Source: Sphaerulina vaccinii (taxonomy: Eukaryota; Ascomycota; Dothideomycetes; Mycosphaerellales; Mycosphaerellaceae). Taken from it: 64,000 nt of DNA. The translations under genes were made by a program, and so were the position numbers. Under the pieces are notes generated by a model. It saw only the letters and a list, made by a program, of their open reading frames with translations. It was not told where the DNA came from and made no database searches. Location: assembly GCA_022570795.1 (NCBI GenBank), contig JAKUDP010000012.1, positions 1,426,001 through 1,490,000 on the forward strand, written 5' to 3'. Shown piece after piece: positions 40,824 through 51,382 of this stretch; position 1 is the stretch's first letter; every line of letters begins with the position of its first letter.

Positions 40824-42209
40824 TCATAGCTCATGATCTTCGAGCCCTTCATGCCAGCCATCATAGTACTCCTCTCCATCGACCAAACGACAATGCTTGC
40901 GCGAGACGCGAATGTCATCCTTGAGGAGACCAATCTTGCTCTGGATACCTTCCCACGCCTCAGCAGTAGCGCGATATCTCGCTGGCTTATGTAACCACAA
41001 GAAGTCGTTGAAGAAGCTCGGAACCCTGTCAACCCTGTAACCATCGTAAGCCGGGGTCGAGGCAGGTAAGCAATGAATATCTCCGAGTGTCTGAAAGTAG
41101 ACTCGCATCGAGTTCTGCGCGACGTGTTTGCAAGAGAACTTGGTAAGCGAAGGATGTTGTGTCTGAAGTAGGCCCATGATCTCGGCACATGCTACATCTC
41201 CAGTGACGTTGACCATGTCAAGATGAATCGTCAAGAGTCCAGTATGGTTGCTCATCCACTTGCTGAAGTCTGCGCCTTGCAACTTAGCATGGTTCAGTGT
41301 CAGGTGTTCGAGATGTGGAAGGACAAGCTCATCAGCAACGTGCTTGAAGACAGCCTCGGTGTCATTGCAATCGTCGCAAAAGCCGATGCTAAGTGTGCGT
41401 AGTTGAGGGCAGTTGACCAGGAACTTGGCCAGGGAGGGGAGCAATGCAGGCTCAGAAGCTGTAATGTGCATTAGTACGTGCTGATGCCGGCTCAGAAGGT
41501 GTCTCCTGGTTGGTGTGCACTCACCATCATTACCGGCACCGGATGTCTGGAGCCTCAGCTCAAGCCACTGCAGTCCAGATAAAGATACCATGACATCCCG
41601 AGGCAGCGCAAGGGCTGCCACTGATACTACTTCCTGTCCCATGTCGCCGGGACCAGCGAGCCAAAGCTTTTGCAGCCTTGTAGCGGAGTGTGGAAGAGCG
41701 CCACAGATAAGTGAGAAGGTGCGGTTGGCGGAACCCGCTTGCCAATTGTTACCTCGCCTGTGTGGTGCCACCGAACAAGCGATGACAATGTGTTGCAGAT
41801 TTGGCAGACGCTGTAGTGCCAACTTGATTCTGTCATTTCCAGCACTATAGGTACACGTTCAGCGTCACAGTATGGAGGCGTAATGCACGACAAACACATA
41901 CCTCTGCGCGAACTCCCTCTCGTCCTGCTCGCATTCGGCCTTCCTGAACATGATCGTTCTCACAGCTCCGGCCATGACAGGTAGTTGCGTGACAGACTCT
42001 AATCGTCGGAGGTTCTTCGTGGTCAGATTCACACCCATGCTACGAAAGACACGGCTAGCGAAGAAGTCGATAGTCTTGACATGCATGTCCTTGCAAGTTA
42101 ATCGAAGGTCGTATAGTTCCTGGGGAGGGCATATTGCGTGCCACGAATCGTCGATGACCTGGCAGATCTGCTCGACGAGCTCCACGGGCAGGGTAGTGAG
42201 TTTTGCCAT
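40824..42209 (-). CDS. F-box/LRR-like protein
   Basis: The exons 42209-41902, 41844-41525 and 41458-40824 give 420 residues. The N-terminus LTTLPVELVEQICQVI with DLRLTCKDMHVKTIDFFASRVF is an F-box-like module. It is followed by irregular Leu-rich repeat stretches (LPNLQHIVIACS, LRTLSIGFCDDCND, LPHLEHLTLNHAKLQG). Such proteins are putative SCF substrate receptors. The second intron (66 nt, GTGAGT donor, GTACTAATG branch site, TTACAG acceptor) has no in-frame stop and is a multiple of three, so retention would add 22 residues. Its splice signals are excellent, so I treat it as an intron. The C-terminus is acidic (GLEDHEL). Confidence 0.7.
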
Positions 42210-42398
42210 CTTTGGACTTGGTGAGCGGCTGTCAAGTTGCAGATGGTGGAGTTGGAAACTAGAAGAAGGGTGGTCAGAGTTGATAGATGTTTGCCCAACA
42301 AACGCAGCTCTTTCGCCTTGTCTGATGCTTGTCTCTGCAAGCCAGACGGCTGTCTACAGCTCTCACGGCTAGCCACATGAGACACGAGGCCTGCGCTC

Positions 42399-43676
42399 TC
42401 ATCGCGAGAAGAATACAGTATTGCCATCCCGATCCTTCCTGACGCCCCTTTTGTAGTCCGCTTCTCTCGCAGGATCGAACTCTTCCCAGCTGCTCGCAGG
42501 ATAGATGTGTTTGTTCTTCTCGTACCATCTCCTATCAACCACTTTCGTCAAAGTCGGATCTTCGGTGAAGCCTTCTAGCTCATCGTCCGGAAGCGCAGAA
42601 GCAGATTCTCGAGCTTTCTGTTGGCGGATTTGTGCAGCGGTTTGTACACCTGCAATCGGCGCAGCAGGGTCACTCGAAGTTTCAGGCTCAGTCGAGGTGG
42701 CATCTTTCGAAGGCAGGAGATGCTTTGGCGTAGCGGTCGTGGGTTCTGCTGAGAAGGAGTCGCTGAACAGGCGGCCGTTATATCCGATACTCTTGTTGAG
42801 GAAGAAGTAGTGGAAGTCGTAGTGCTAGAAGTAGAAAGTCAGCATAACACCTCATCATCTCACGTCATTGTACTCACATGTGTCAGGATCAAGTCTCCCT
42901 TCACAACCATCAAATCGTCCACACTGATTCGTGCCCAGTCCTTCCTGCCGCGCTCTCCCACTTTGCCCATCTCTGCGCCGACCTTCCTTGCTCGTTCTAG
43001 GAAAAGCCAGACCAAGTCGCCCTTCTTCAGTCTAACTTTCCCGCCTGGCGCATTCTTACCATCGTAGAAGACGAATGGAAGTATGAACTCTGTTGCTTTC
43101 ACAGCCTCTTGTAACTGGACATATTCCTTCCTCAATGCATCTTTCAGCTGAGCTTCCTTCAGCAAGGCAGACTTCGTCAAAGCCTTAGGTTGTAGTCCAA
43201 TTGCAGAGTTCGGTCTTAGGCTCTTCTTCTTGAACGCACTACTCGAAGCATCCGAATCCTCGCCAGGTGGCTGAACAGCTGGAGTATTGGCGCGAGTGAC
43301 AGCATTCGGTGTGGCTCCTACGCTGGCCCAGTCGTCTTCACCTTGTCCTTCCTCATCGTCGCCGCCAAAGGACAGAGCACCTTTCTTGGCGGCAGTCTTC
43401 TTGCGCTTCCTGAAGGGAGCAGTCACGCTCTTCCCTCCAGGAAGAGGCTTTTGGCGTTCCCTCACTGTACTTGTGCTGTTAGTCCCCACTCAATATGTAA
43501 TGTGGCAGCTCTTCTTACCGTCCATCAGGCGTCGTTGCTCCACTTCCGCCTTCTGCTGCTTCGGCGCGTCGTTTGCGGAAATCATCGAAAGTGACGAGGC
43601 CGACTGTGTCTGCTTTGAGACGATCTTCGACGTCCGGCGCCTTGGAGACAAACTTGCTGTCGTTGCTGTCCGCCAT
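42399..43676 (-). CDS. XAP5/FAM50 family nuclear protein
   Basis: The exons 43676-43519, 43469-42878 and 42824-42399 total 391 residues. The N-terminus ([18 protein letters not shown]) and the XAP5 domain are diagnostic: [58 protein letters not shown], then after the last intron [12 protein letters not shown] and [27 protein letters not shown]50 proteins are conserved, nuclear, linked to the spliceosome, and known in plants and algae as circadian or ciliary gene regulators. The first intron acceptor (ACAAG, exon from 43469) is weak; the stronger-looking TACAG four bases on would shift frame. The gene is divergent from the TTC1-like gene with only about 130 bp between starts. Confidence 0.88.
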
Positions 43677-43809
43677 AGTTGATGTTTGTGAGCAAGAGAA
43701 GAGCTTGAGTTTGAAGTGATGCGCTGAGCTCGTGATTCGCCACGGAGACAATTCCGATATACTTTCACATGAACATCGTCACTCCAACTCTCTTCGTGAA
43801 AACAACAAA

Positions 43810-44706
43810 ATGACCAAACACAGCCGAGTCCACTCAGAAGGCGACGAAAGCGACTCTGATGCATCCTTCCACAGTCTCCACGACGAGAGTCCACAGTCAT
43901 CAACACATGTCAGAGACAACGAAACACCTCCCGGACCCACAATCGAACGCTTCTCCCCAGAAGAAGAAGCCACCCTGCTCACCCAGAGTAACACCCTCAA
44001 GACCTCAGCAAACCAACTCTTCGGAAAAGGCAGTTTCGAAAATGCCATCCAAACATACGATCGAGCTCTAGCATCATGTCCCAATTATCTCGACTACGAA
44101 TTAGCTGTTCTACGCTCAAATGTAGCAGCCTGTCACATCAAGCTGCAAGAATGGAAAGAAGCTATAGAAAGCGCTGAGAAAGGGATAACAAATCTCGAGA
44201 ATTTGGAACCGCTGCCCACTCTACCAAAGGCCAAAGATCCACGAAAAGAAGGAGAGGGAGAGGATGGAGATGGCATTGAAGAAGTTGACGATGCGGTTGA
44301 GGAAAGAATCGCAAATCTCCAAAAGAGTGGGAGAACGTTAGATGAAGTTCGAAAACTTCAGATCAAACTCCTACTTCGACGTGCCAGAGCGAAGTCAGAA
44401 CTCGGTGGCTGGTCAAACCTTCAAGCCGCGGACGAAGATTACAGAACTTTACTCTCGCCTACGATGCTGGCATGTCTCTCACCTACGGACTTGCGAAATG
44501 TGAGAGAGTCTAGCAGATTGTTAACGCCGAGGTTGAACGAAGCGAAAGAGAAAGAAATGGGTGAAATGATGGATAAGTTAAAGGGTTTGGGGAATAGTGT
44601 CTTGGGGATGTTTGGAATGTCGACGGATAACTTCCAGTTTGTCAAGGATGAGAAGAGTGGAGGGTATAGTATGAATTTTAATCAGAATCCTGGTGCGAAG
44701 AAGTGA
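43810..44706 (+). CDS. TTC1-like TPR protein
   Basis: This is a single exon of 298 residues from the ATG in AAAATGACC context; the frame is open further upstream. An acidic, Ser-rich N-terminus precedes TPR units: LKTSANQLFGKGSFENAIQTYDRALASCP, DYELAVLRSNVAACHIKLQEWKEAIESAEKGI, and after an acidic insertion VRKLQIKLLLRRARAKSELGGWSNLQAADEDY. The C-terminus LKGLGNSVLGMFGMSTDNFQFVKDEKSGGYS is the conserved end of TTC1-type proteins. These are co-chaperones that bind Hsp70/Hsp90 and small GTPases. The gene converges on the MFS gene with a 22-bp gap. Confidence 0.85.
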   Translation: MTKHSRVHSEGDESDSDASFHSLHDESPQSSTHVRDNETPPGPTIERFSPEEEATLLTQSNTLKTSANQLFGKGSFENAIQTYDRALASCPNYLDYELAVLRSNVAACHIKLQEWKEAIESAEKGITNLENLEPLPTLPKAKDPRKEGEGEDGDGIEEVDDAVEERIANLQKSGRTLDEVRKLQIKLLLRRARAKSELGGWSNLQAADEDYRTLLSPTMLACLSPTDLRNVRESSRLLTPRLNEAKEKEMGEMMDKLKGLGNSVLGMFGMSTDNFQFVKDEKSGGYSMNFNQNPGAKK

Positions 44707-44728
44707 TTCTTTACCAGCTCAATTCAGC

Positions 44729-46914
44729 TCAACCAGTACAATATGTGCTCCTGCCTCTTAACCATACTCCGTACCTCCACAACACAATCGGTCCAACAAC
44801 TCCAAGCGGCAGACTAACCAAAGCCAACACGCTTGTACCCCAGCCAACTCCAAGAGCCTCATACATCTTCGGTGCGAAAAGAGGGAAGCCAAAAGCCGCC
44901 ATAGTCCTCACGAAAGCCGCCGCGCTGGTTGCCGAGGCAGAGTACGTTGTGTAAGTATCGGCTACATAGCCCTGAGCACAATTGAAGCATACAACGAGTC
45001 CGATAGCGAATATGCAGGCGCCGATGTTTGGTACTATCCAGTGAACGTGGGCTTGAGCGGTCAAGCCGTAGATGAGTAGGCCGACTGGAATGAAGAGGCC
45101 GAAGGGGAGAAGGAGAGGGAGTCTGTACTCGGGTAGCCCTTTCGTGGTGTCTACCATAGACTTCTTTCGGAACTCGCTATGGCGGCGAGGATGTGGGGAA
45201 GCGGTATTGTTATCTGGCTGGCTTTGATTCTTCTCTGTATCTTCTTCTGACTCCCTATCGCTCTTCTTATGACACCACTGCCTCCAGGTCTGCCAGCTGT
45301 TTCGTAGCGAGGTAGGGTCGATCTCATTGGTCTTGCACCAGGTATAGACTTTGTCTTGCACCTTTCCAGTTAATAGAAGTCCAATTGCAATACCTAGACA
45401 GAGCGAGATATAGTTGAGAGCAGCTTCGCTAATGTCTTCGTCGTACATATCTTCGAAGACCATTGGAAATGTGGCCAGGACCAGGTACATCAGACCATAC
45501 TGAAAGCCTCGAAAGAACGCTATGGCCTGCAGAGCTGGTTGAGTGGTGATCATGATCCAAGGACGAATGCAGCTGTTGAGCACGTTCTGCTTCGTATTTT
45601 GATGCTGCCATCTAGTGTGAAGTTTCTCGTTACCGGTCTGCTTCTTCAAGGCTTTCACCTTTCTAGCCAGGATCGTAGGACGGTGGCTCTCTCGCAGAAG
45701 TATTATGCACGCGATTTGAAGTATAGCGTCGAATGTAGCTGTACCCCAAAAGACCCATCGCCAGCTCACATATTCTGTTAGATATGCTCCAATGATTGGC
45801 GCGATGGCTGGAGAGAGGAATGGCAGGGTATTGTAGATGGCTGTTGCTAGACCTCGCTCTCCAGCTTTGAAACAGTCGCTCAAGATGCCGTTGCCAATCT
45901 AGACACATATTCTAGTCAGCGTTGCAATGAGAAAGATGGATAGGAGAGACATACAGCTTGCGGACCACTGCCGAAAAAGCCTGCAATGAAGCGAAATGCC
46001 ATCATCTGTCCCGGAGTACGTACGAAGCCACAGGCAAAGTCAAACAGCAGGAATATGACATTGCTACCATGAATAACACGGAGACGACCGAAAACTTCGC
46101 TAAAAGGCCCCCACAGGAACGGCCCAAGTGCGTATCCAAGTAAGAAGATTGTCATCAGAAGAAACTCTTCCACCTTAGACTCCAGGTCGAACTCATCTTC
46201 GAGCGTGTCAAGCGCTGGAGCGATCATCGTTGACGCCATGGGCGGTATAGAAGCAGCAAGAGCAATGAGCACAGTAGAAGTCCACTTCCGACGCGCTGGC
46301 CAATTGTATGGGTTTGCAGTATCGTCCTTGTTCTCCCAGGTGACGAGATTTGGGTCGTGGCTATGTCTAGTCGATCGTCGCTTCGTTGCAAGCCCGGAAT
46401 GTGGTAGTTCTAGCGGTGGTAGATGCCACGGATCCTCTTTGAAATGTTCGGGCTGCTCAACAGCAAAGCGTACACTCAATCTTCGTCTCTGTCCGCGCGA
46501 TGCTGGTGAAACAGCGCCGTACGGATCTTTGTGGGCGTCGTCGAGCTTCTCGGAAAAGCGTACACTAGATCGTCGTCTTTGTGGGTGTGAGGATGGGGAT
46601 ACAGGAGTCTCTGGGTCTTGTGGTCTGGGCCTCAGACCTGAATTCTTGTTGACAAAGTCCTCGAACTTTCCAGGGAATTGTATCTTGGGCAGTGCTTTCA
46701 ATCGAGGATCCAGAGTCAAGTTCTTGTGATGATCATTTGGCAGTCCTTCGATGTCGAATTTATCGTAGGCTTCGCTGCAGTTGCGAGAGTCATCGCTGGA
46801 GTTTCCTGATTTGAGGTCATCGGAGCAATCGCTGGATCTCTCAGAGCTTTCGTATGACTGCGAAGGGGAATGAGATTGTCTCCTCGTGCCTGCTCGATGG
46901 TCTGGGGACATCAT
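44729..46914 (-). CDS. MFS drug:H+ antiporter (DHA1 type)
   Basis: The exons 46914-45955 and 45898-44729 join as GSGPQAIGNGILSDCF and give 709 residues. A long cytosolic N-terminus of about 210 residues is Ser/Arg-rich. It contains two similar blocks, QRRRSSVRFSEK and QRRRLSVRFAVE, each a basophilic-kinase-type site. About 12 TM helices follow, with motif A-like GPFSEVFGRLRV, the NPYNWPARRKW entry typical of fungal DHA1 transporters, and the mid-loop between TM6 and TM7. The C-terminal half includes LPFGLFIPVGLLIYGLTAQ and ASATSAAAFVRTMAAFGFPLFAPKM. It probably exports drugs or polyamines at the plasma membrane. The substrate is unknown. Confidence 0.87.
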
Positions 46915-47768
46915 GGTCGTAGACTATTGGAATGCTAAGGCGTAATTCAGTGGCGACTGCGCCAGGTATATCCAGGAACTTCTCTCGGCGAATATCAGCA
47001 AGCATTCTTCGCGTGTTCTCGCGGGACCACTTGTAGCACTTGGAACCGGGGTTTTGCGTTGCCATTGATGCAGATACTGCAGCTATCTTGATGGCTCTAT
47101 TCTTGTTCGCGCAGTTCGTCGTCCTAACATATCTATAGATCAGCAGTAAGCAGATTGGGTGTAGAAGCCACAACTCTGATACATAACGCGAGCAGTCCTG
47201 TACAGAGATGCTGAAAGTCACAATCCCATGTCCTGTCAGTAAGGACCAGGAGTTCTCACGAACATCTTGTCCTCAAGCAACCAGGGCCTACCGCGAAAAC
47301 AAAGCCGACTGGACACAGGCACATGGCGAGCCATGATCCCGATCTCCCCGGTGTCGACACTGGCGGGTAGCCGTGCATCTGTGGAGATGGAGACGGGCGG
47401 AGACGGATGCTGTTCGCGAATGTCTCATAGTCGAGGTCAGGTAATTGGTCAAATTGTTGTGTTATCTGCTTCGGTGTTTTGCGTCTGCAGGAGTGAAGTC
47501 GCCGATATCGAACAAGTGTTGATGGATTCAGCCTGTTGAGAGACTCTAGAACACTTGATTCAGCTGCAAGAGGGCGGAGCAGCGGAAGACAGATTCCGAG
47601 GCTCCGTGTTGAAGAGATGGAAGAGAACGAAGACGATGAGTGAGGAAGGGATGGTATATGCGAAAGTACTGGGATGCAGCCTTGGCACTCCCGAAGACCT
47701 CCGCGACGACATCGAACATCACTCTTCCCATCTCTACCTTCACCAGTACCACAACACATATGTCGACC
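46915..47768. other. Divergent intergenic region (MFS / uS12m)
   Basis: This 850-bp stretch has no gene recognised. Several frames on both strands (for example 47256-47852, minus) overlap the uS12m start and lack conserved motifs. It holds the promoters of both flanking genes. Confidence 0.55.
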
Positions 47769-48375
47769 ATGGCCTCCCTCTTCAGCGCGCTCCTGCGTCT
47801 CCCGGCGACTACACGTACCTGCTTCAGCGCCATCACCAATCCCGCCCGCCATTTCTCGACGACGATTTCCCGATCAGCCACATACAACCAGGTCGTTCGG
47901 GGCTGCAGAGTAGGCCAGCGCGCACGAAAGCCCACATCACCGCAATTGGCGAACTCGCACTGTCCCGAGATGAAAGGCGTATGTCTCCGAGTGGGAGTCA
48001 CGAAACCAAAGAAGCCCAATTCTGGAGAGAGAAAAGTCGCGAGGGTGCGATTGAGTAGTGGGAATGTCATTACAGCGTATATTCCTGGAGAGGGTATGGT
48101 TGCCTCGTATGAAAGACGGCGAGGGTGGTGAGCTGATCTAATTCTTAGGGCATAACATTCAACAGCACTCGGTTGTGCTTGTGCGAGGTGGGAGATCGCA
48201 GGATTGTCCTGGTGTCAAGTATCATCTCGTCAGAGGTGCTATGGATCTGGTATGCTTTGCTCAGCTTCGGCTATTCCGATGGAATGGTCAGCTAATGGTT
48301 ACACAGGGTGGTGTGGGTAACCGAGTCACGAGTCGATCGAAGTATGGCACGAAGAAACCTAAGACTGCAACATAA
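47769..48375 (+). CDS. MRPS12: Mitochondrial small ribosomal subunit protein uS12m
   Basis: The exons 47769-48093, 48149-48249 and 48307-48375 give 164 residues. The first 45 residues are a basic, Ser/Thr-rich mitochondrial targeting peptide ([13 protein letters not shown]). The uS12 core is nearly canonical: [83 protein letters not shown], and [11 protein letters not shown]. uS12 forms part of the decoding centre; the PNS and GHN loops there are the sites of streptomycin-type resistance in bacteria. The start is in a CCATGG context. Confidence 0.93.
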
Positions 48376-49017
48376 GTGCGATAAGAGATGCCGAATACCA
48401 TACTTTTGGACCTGGATGCAAGTCTGAACCTTTCCGCAGGATGGAAAGTAATCCCTGGGGAGATGTGTAAGCTGCCATTGGCATAGCTGAAAGAATGTGT
48501 CTCCGCGAGACAAGCAGGGCAATGCCAATGGGCGCTCAAAAGGCAATGACATATGAGTACTGCCGCGACCAGAGAGTGGGATGCATTCCATCCACCATTA
48601 TGGTCACTCAGAAACATGCGATCAGCCAAGCGCTAAAGGAGACACATGGCCATTCGTCTCTCAGGCCAAGCCGAAGCTGAGAACATCAGGATTTGCCAAG
48701 GCAGATTCTGAGACATCAGAGCTGATCTCCTACCGAGTATGGGGAAGCATTCACCTTTCACATCTCGTCAGACACGAGCCGTAAGAGCACACAGCAGCGG
48801 CCAAGCTCATTCTCCGTCCTGGCCGTACCACAAGGGCTCGCGTCGATACATGCAATGCGAGCATGTGGGAAGAGGAGAGTTTCCTTCTGTGTAACACGAT
48901 CATACCATGAGAGACTCTCAGGAGTGTATATAAGCGTACGACAACAGCTTTGCACCACGGCTATCAAATATCTTCTTACCACGACCCTCACAATCAAGCA
49001 AGCAACCAGACAACAAC
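48376..49017. other. Intergenic, upstream of the small secreted protein
   Basis: This 640-bp stretch has no gene. It contains a clear TATA box at 48927-48934 and an A-rich leader before the next start codon. Confidence 0.6.
48927..48934 (+). promoter_or_regulatory. TATA box of the small secreted protein gene
   Basis: TATATAAG lies 84-91 bp upstream of the ATG at 49018. It is followed by a CA-rich leader (CAATCAAGCAAGCAACC), the usual layout of highly expressed fungal genes. Confidence 0.6.
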
Positions 49018-49413
49018 ATGTTCTTTTCAACCATGCTCACGTCCCTCACCATGATCACAGCATGTCTAGCGTCCGTCCTCTCTGCCCGACTTTCCTCCCC
49101 CTCCACATCACTAACCCCTTCGCGTAACAGCGACCCCTGCTACATCAGCACGACCACCGTCCCACATCCAGCTCTGAGCTGCACTCCCTTCGGTGGCGTC
49201 TGTCCCATGATCATCTGCGCCGACACCGCTCGACCAAAGGCCACCATCACCGTACCAGCGAACTACGCGGAACTGGTTACTGTGTGTGGCAGAGTGCCTA
49301 CTGTCACGAGCTATGGAGGGAAGTGTACCACTGATTGTGGGCCAGTCACTTGTCCTACTTTGACTGTCACGAAGACTGGAGACGAGGAGGAGGAGTGTTG
49401 CACTGCTTACTAG
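49018..49413 (+). CDS. Small cysteine-rich secreted protein (effector candidate)
   Basis: This intronless 131-residue protein has a signal peptide (about residues 1-23, MLTSLTMITACLASVLSA). The mature part holds ten cysteines in about 108 residues: CYISTTTVPHPALSC, CPMIIC, VTVC, GGKCTTDCGPVTC and a terminal ECC pair. An even Cys count suggests five disulfides. No known domain is recognised. Size, Cys density and strong core promoter fit an apoplastic effector or a small wall/antimicrobial protein. Host association cannot be seen from sequence. Confidence 0.8.
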   Translation: MFFSTMLTSLTMITACLASVLSARLSSPSTSLTPSRNSDPCYISTTTVPHPALSCTPFGGVCPMIICADTARPKATITVPANYAELVTVCGRVPTVTSYGGKCTTDCGPVTCPTLTVTKTGDEEEECCTAY

Positions 49414-49512
49414 CGGAGAGGGAAGTGCTCTTTGGGAGGAGCGATTGCGTTGTTGCCTTGGTAGATGCTAGTCGACGGAGATGATTTCGCAGTGCAGTGT
49501 TGGTCAATGTCA

Positions 49513-50254
49513 TCACTTATAACTGTATTCAACCTTATGATCTTCCTTCCTGTTACCCTCGTCCTCATCCTGCTGGCCAGTACTGTTGAGCCGAAATTTC
49601 AGTGCTTTCAGTGCATCAGTGGCCTGCCCAGTGAGAGGCCTGTCCACGACTGTGAGCTCAAACCAAGTGTCGCGCATTCTCTCAAGCTGCTCCTTTAGGA
49701 CTTGCTGTTGCCTGGTCTTAACACGAGGACAGTGCGACTCAAGATCCGCAAGTGCGTCGTGCAACATCTCTGCGACCGTGGGGTACTCCGAGACCTTAAT
49801 GAATTCCTTCACTCCACTGTGGAAGATCTTATTCCGATCAGCACACATCTCAACGCACTTGATCATCCTGTTGCCGTTTAGCCGGCTAATGCTACATGCC
49901 TCTAGCAGCGCGGCACACGTTGGAAGCCACGCGAAAGATGTTCGGTCCTTGTCGTATCTATGAGAGTTCAGGATGGCCATCTGTAAGGCCCAGTCGCTGG
50001 GATGGTGCTGCAAAGCGAGCTGTCAAGACTCTGGACGTACTCTTTCCCGTCAGTCCTTTCGACTGCGATGCTTGGCTCTTTGTGGCGTAAGTTCATCAGT
50101 CTCCTGCGATGGTCAAAATCTGATACTCGCGCAACTTTATGAGATCATTCATCATCTTGTGGTATGCTGGTGGGAGGTCTTTGATCAAGCTTGTCTCGTT
50201 GTCGTCTTTCTCGGATTTTGTACATTTTGTGTGACAGCACGTTGCGGATGACAT
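49513..50254 (-). CDS. Hypothetical helical protein
   Basis: The model has exons 50254-50127 and 49996-49513 and 203 residues. The first exon encodes a short Cys-containing leader (CCHTKCTK) and IKDLPPAYHKMMNDLIKLR; the second starts DWALQMAILNSHRYDKDRTSFAWLPTCAALLEAC. The junction uses donor GTATCA and acceptor CCCAG and is plausible but not strong. The protein looks all-helical with no signal peptide, no TM segment and no motif I recognise. A Lys/Glu-rich tail follows. It may be lineage-specific. Confidence 0.45.
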
Positions 50255-50473
50255 GCGTGGCGTGGTGTTGGTGAGAGCAAGAAGTAGGCCGAGAAATGGT
50301 GCTGGAGCTGGAGAGGGCGGTAAGGTCAGTCTCATCAGAGAAGGTTATTAGAAGAGGGAGGATAACATATGACTCAAGGTGGATGCCTAAGAGACTGGTA
50401 AAGTTAGTGTTGCCAAGGTGTAAGGTGTACCATCGAGCCAGATGCGGTGGGCAACGATCTCACTATCCATATT

Positions 50474-50529
50474 CATCATGCATCATTCATCGTTCATCAT
50501 TCATCACTCATCACTCATCACCCATAGCC
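50474..50529 (+). repeat. 7-bp tandem repeat (CATCAYT), about eight copies
   Basis: Units CATCATG, CATCATT, CATCGTT, CATCATT, CATCACT, CATCACT, CATCACC and CATAGCC follow one another with period 7. They lie just past the stop of the GH12 gene, probably in its 3' UTR. Confidence 0.8.
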
Positions 50530-50540
50530 AGACATCCCAT

Positions 50541-51382
50541 CTATCTCTTCCTCTCCTCAATCACTAGATTCTTCACGTGAAAGTGACAATCCTGTCCATG
50601 CGTAGCCTCAATCCCGAAGCTTGAACTCTCCAGCGTGGTCCCAGCGCCAATCTTCTTGTTCTGCTTCAACCAGAGAATGAATCTATTCAGGTTCCCAGAC
50701 CAATACTTCGTCCACCTGCCACCGTGTTCTTGCAATGTCCCTTGAATCACAAACGAGTACACCGTAGTTCCCGAGTTTGGTCCAATGTACAGATCATAGA
50801 CGTGGTTATCGTTTGGGAATTTGAGATTCGAGTAGGCAGGAGTAGGTTGGCCTTGATTGTTGTAATTCCAGGAGATTGGATGTGCTTCGCCGGGTGCTGC
50901 AACCCAGAGCATGAGTTCGAGTGGTTTGCCGCCGTCGTGGAGGAAGAGGTCGTAGACGATCGAGGCACCAACACTGTTACCTTTGCATTGCAAGTCCCAG
51001 TCTACCGTAGACGAGAGAAGACCAACTGAGCCGATGGGAGTGTTGTGGACTTGTTTGGCATTTGGGTAGGCTTTGACTCCACCATTTGCGCCGCGCTCCC
51101 AGTTGAAGCTGGATCTTGTTAGCAAATATAGCAGAGGTCGATGGTTCGAATGTCATACTCCGAAGTGAAGCCTATCGAGTTCCCATTCAGGAAGTTGAGG
51201 TTTGTACATGAGTATCCTGGCGCCTTGCCAGCTCCCCACGGATTGTTGTACAAATGCCATACGCCTCGATCAATGTGATCACCACCACAGAGTCCGGCTC
51301 GAGCAGCCAATGTGTCAGGTGCTGGTGCTGCAAGAGTCGAACCACTCAGGAACACGATAGTCAAGGCGGTCTTGAACAGCAT
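50541..51382 (-). CDS. Secreted GH12 endoglucanase/xyloglucanase
   Basis: The exons 51382-51159 and 51108-50541 give 263 residues. The signal peptide is MLFKTALTIVFLSGSTLAAPAP. The GH12 jelly-roll pattern follows: YNNPWGAGKAPGYSCT, GGVKAYPNA, ASIVYDLFLHDGG, and then ELMLWVA, whose Glu is the family nucleophile. The acid/base Glu fits the late segment SFGIEATHG. GH12 enzymes cut beta-1,4-glucan or xyloglucan of plant cell walls outside the cell. A TATA box lies 72 bp upstream of the ATG. The gene is divergent from a secreted GH47 gene over a 760-bp promoter. Confidence 0.9.

Noticed and set aside
47256..48070. Long frames antisense or out of frame with uS12m
   Set aside because: The uS12m exons explain the region with strong conservation; these frames are shadows.
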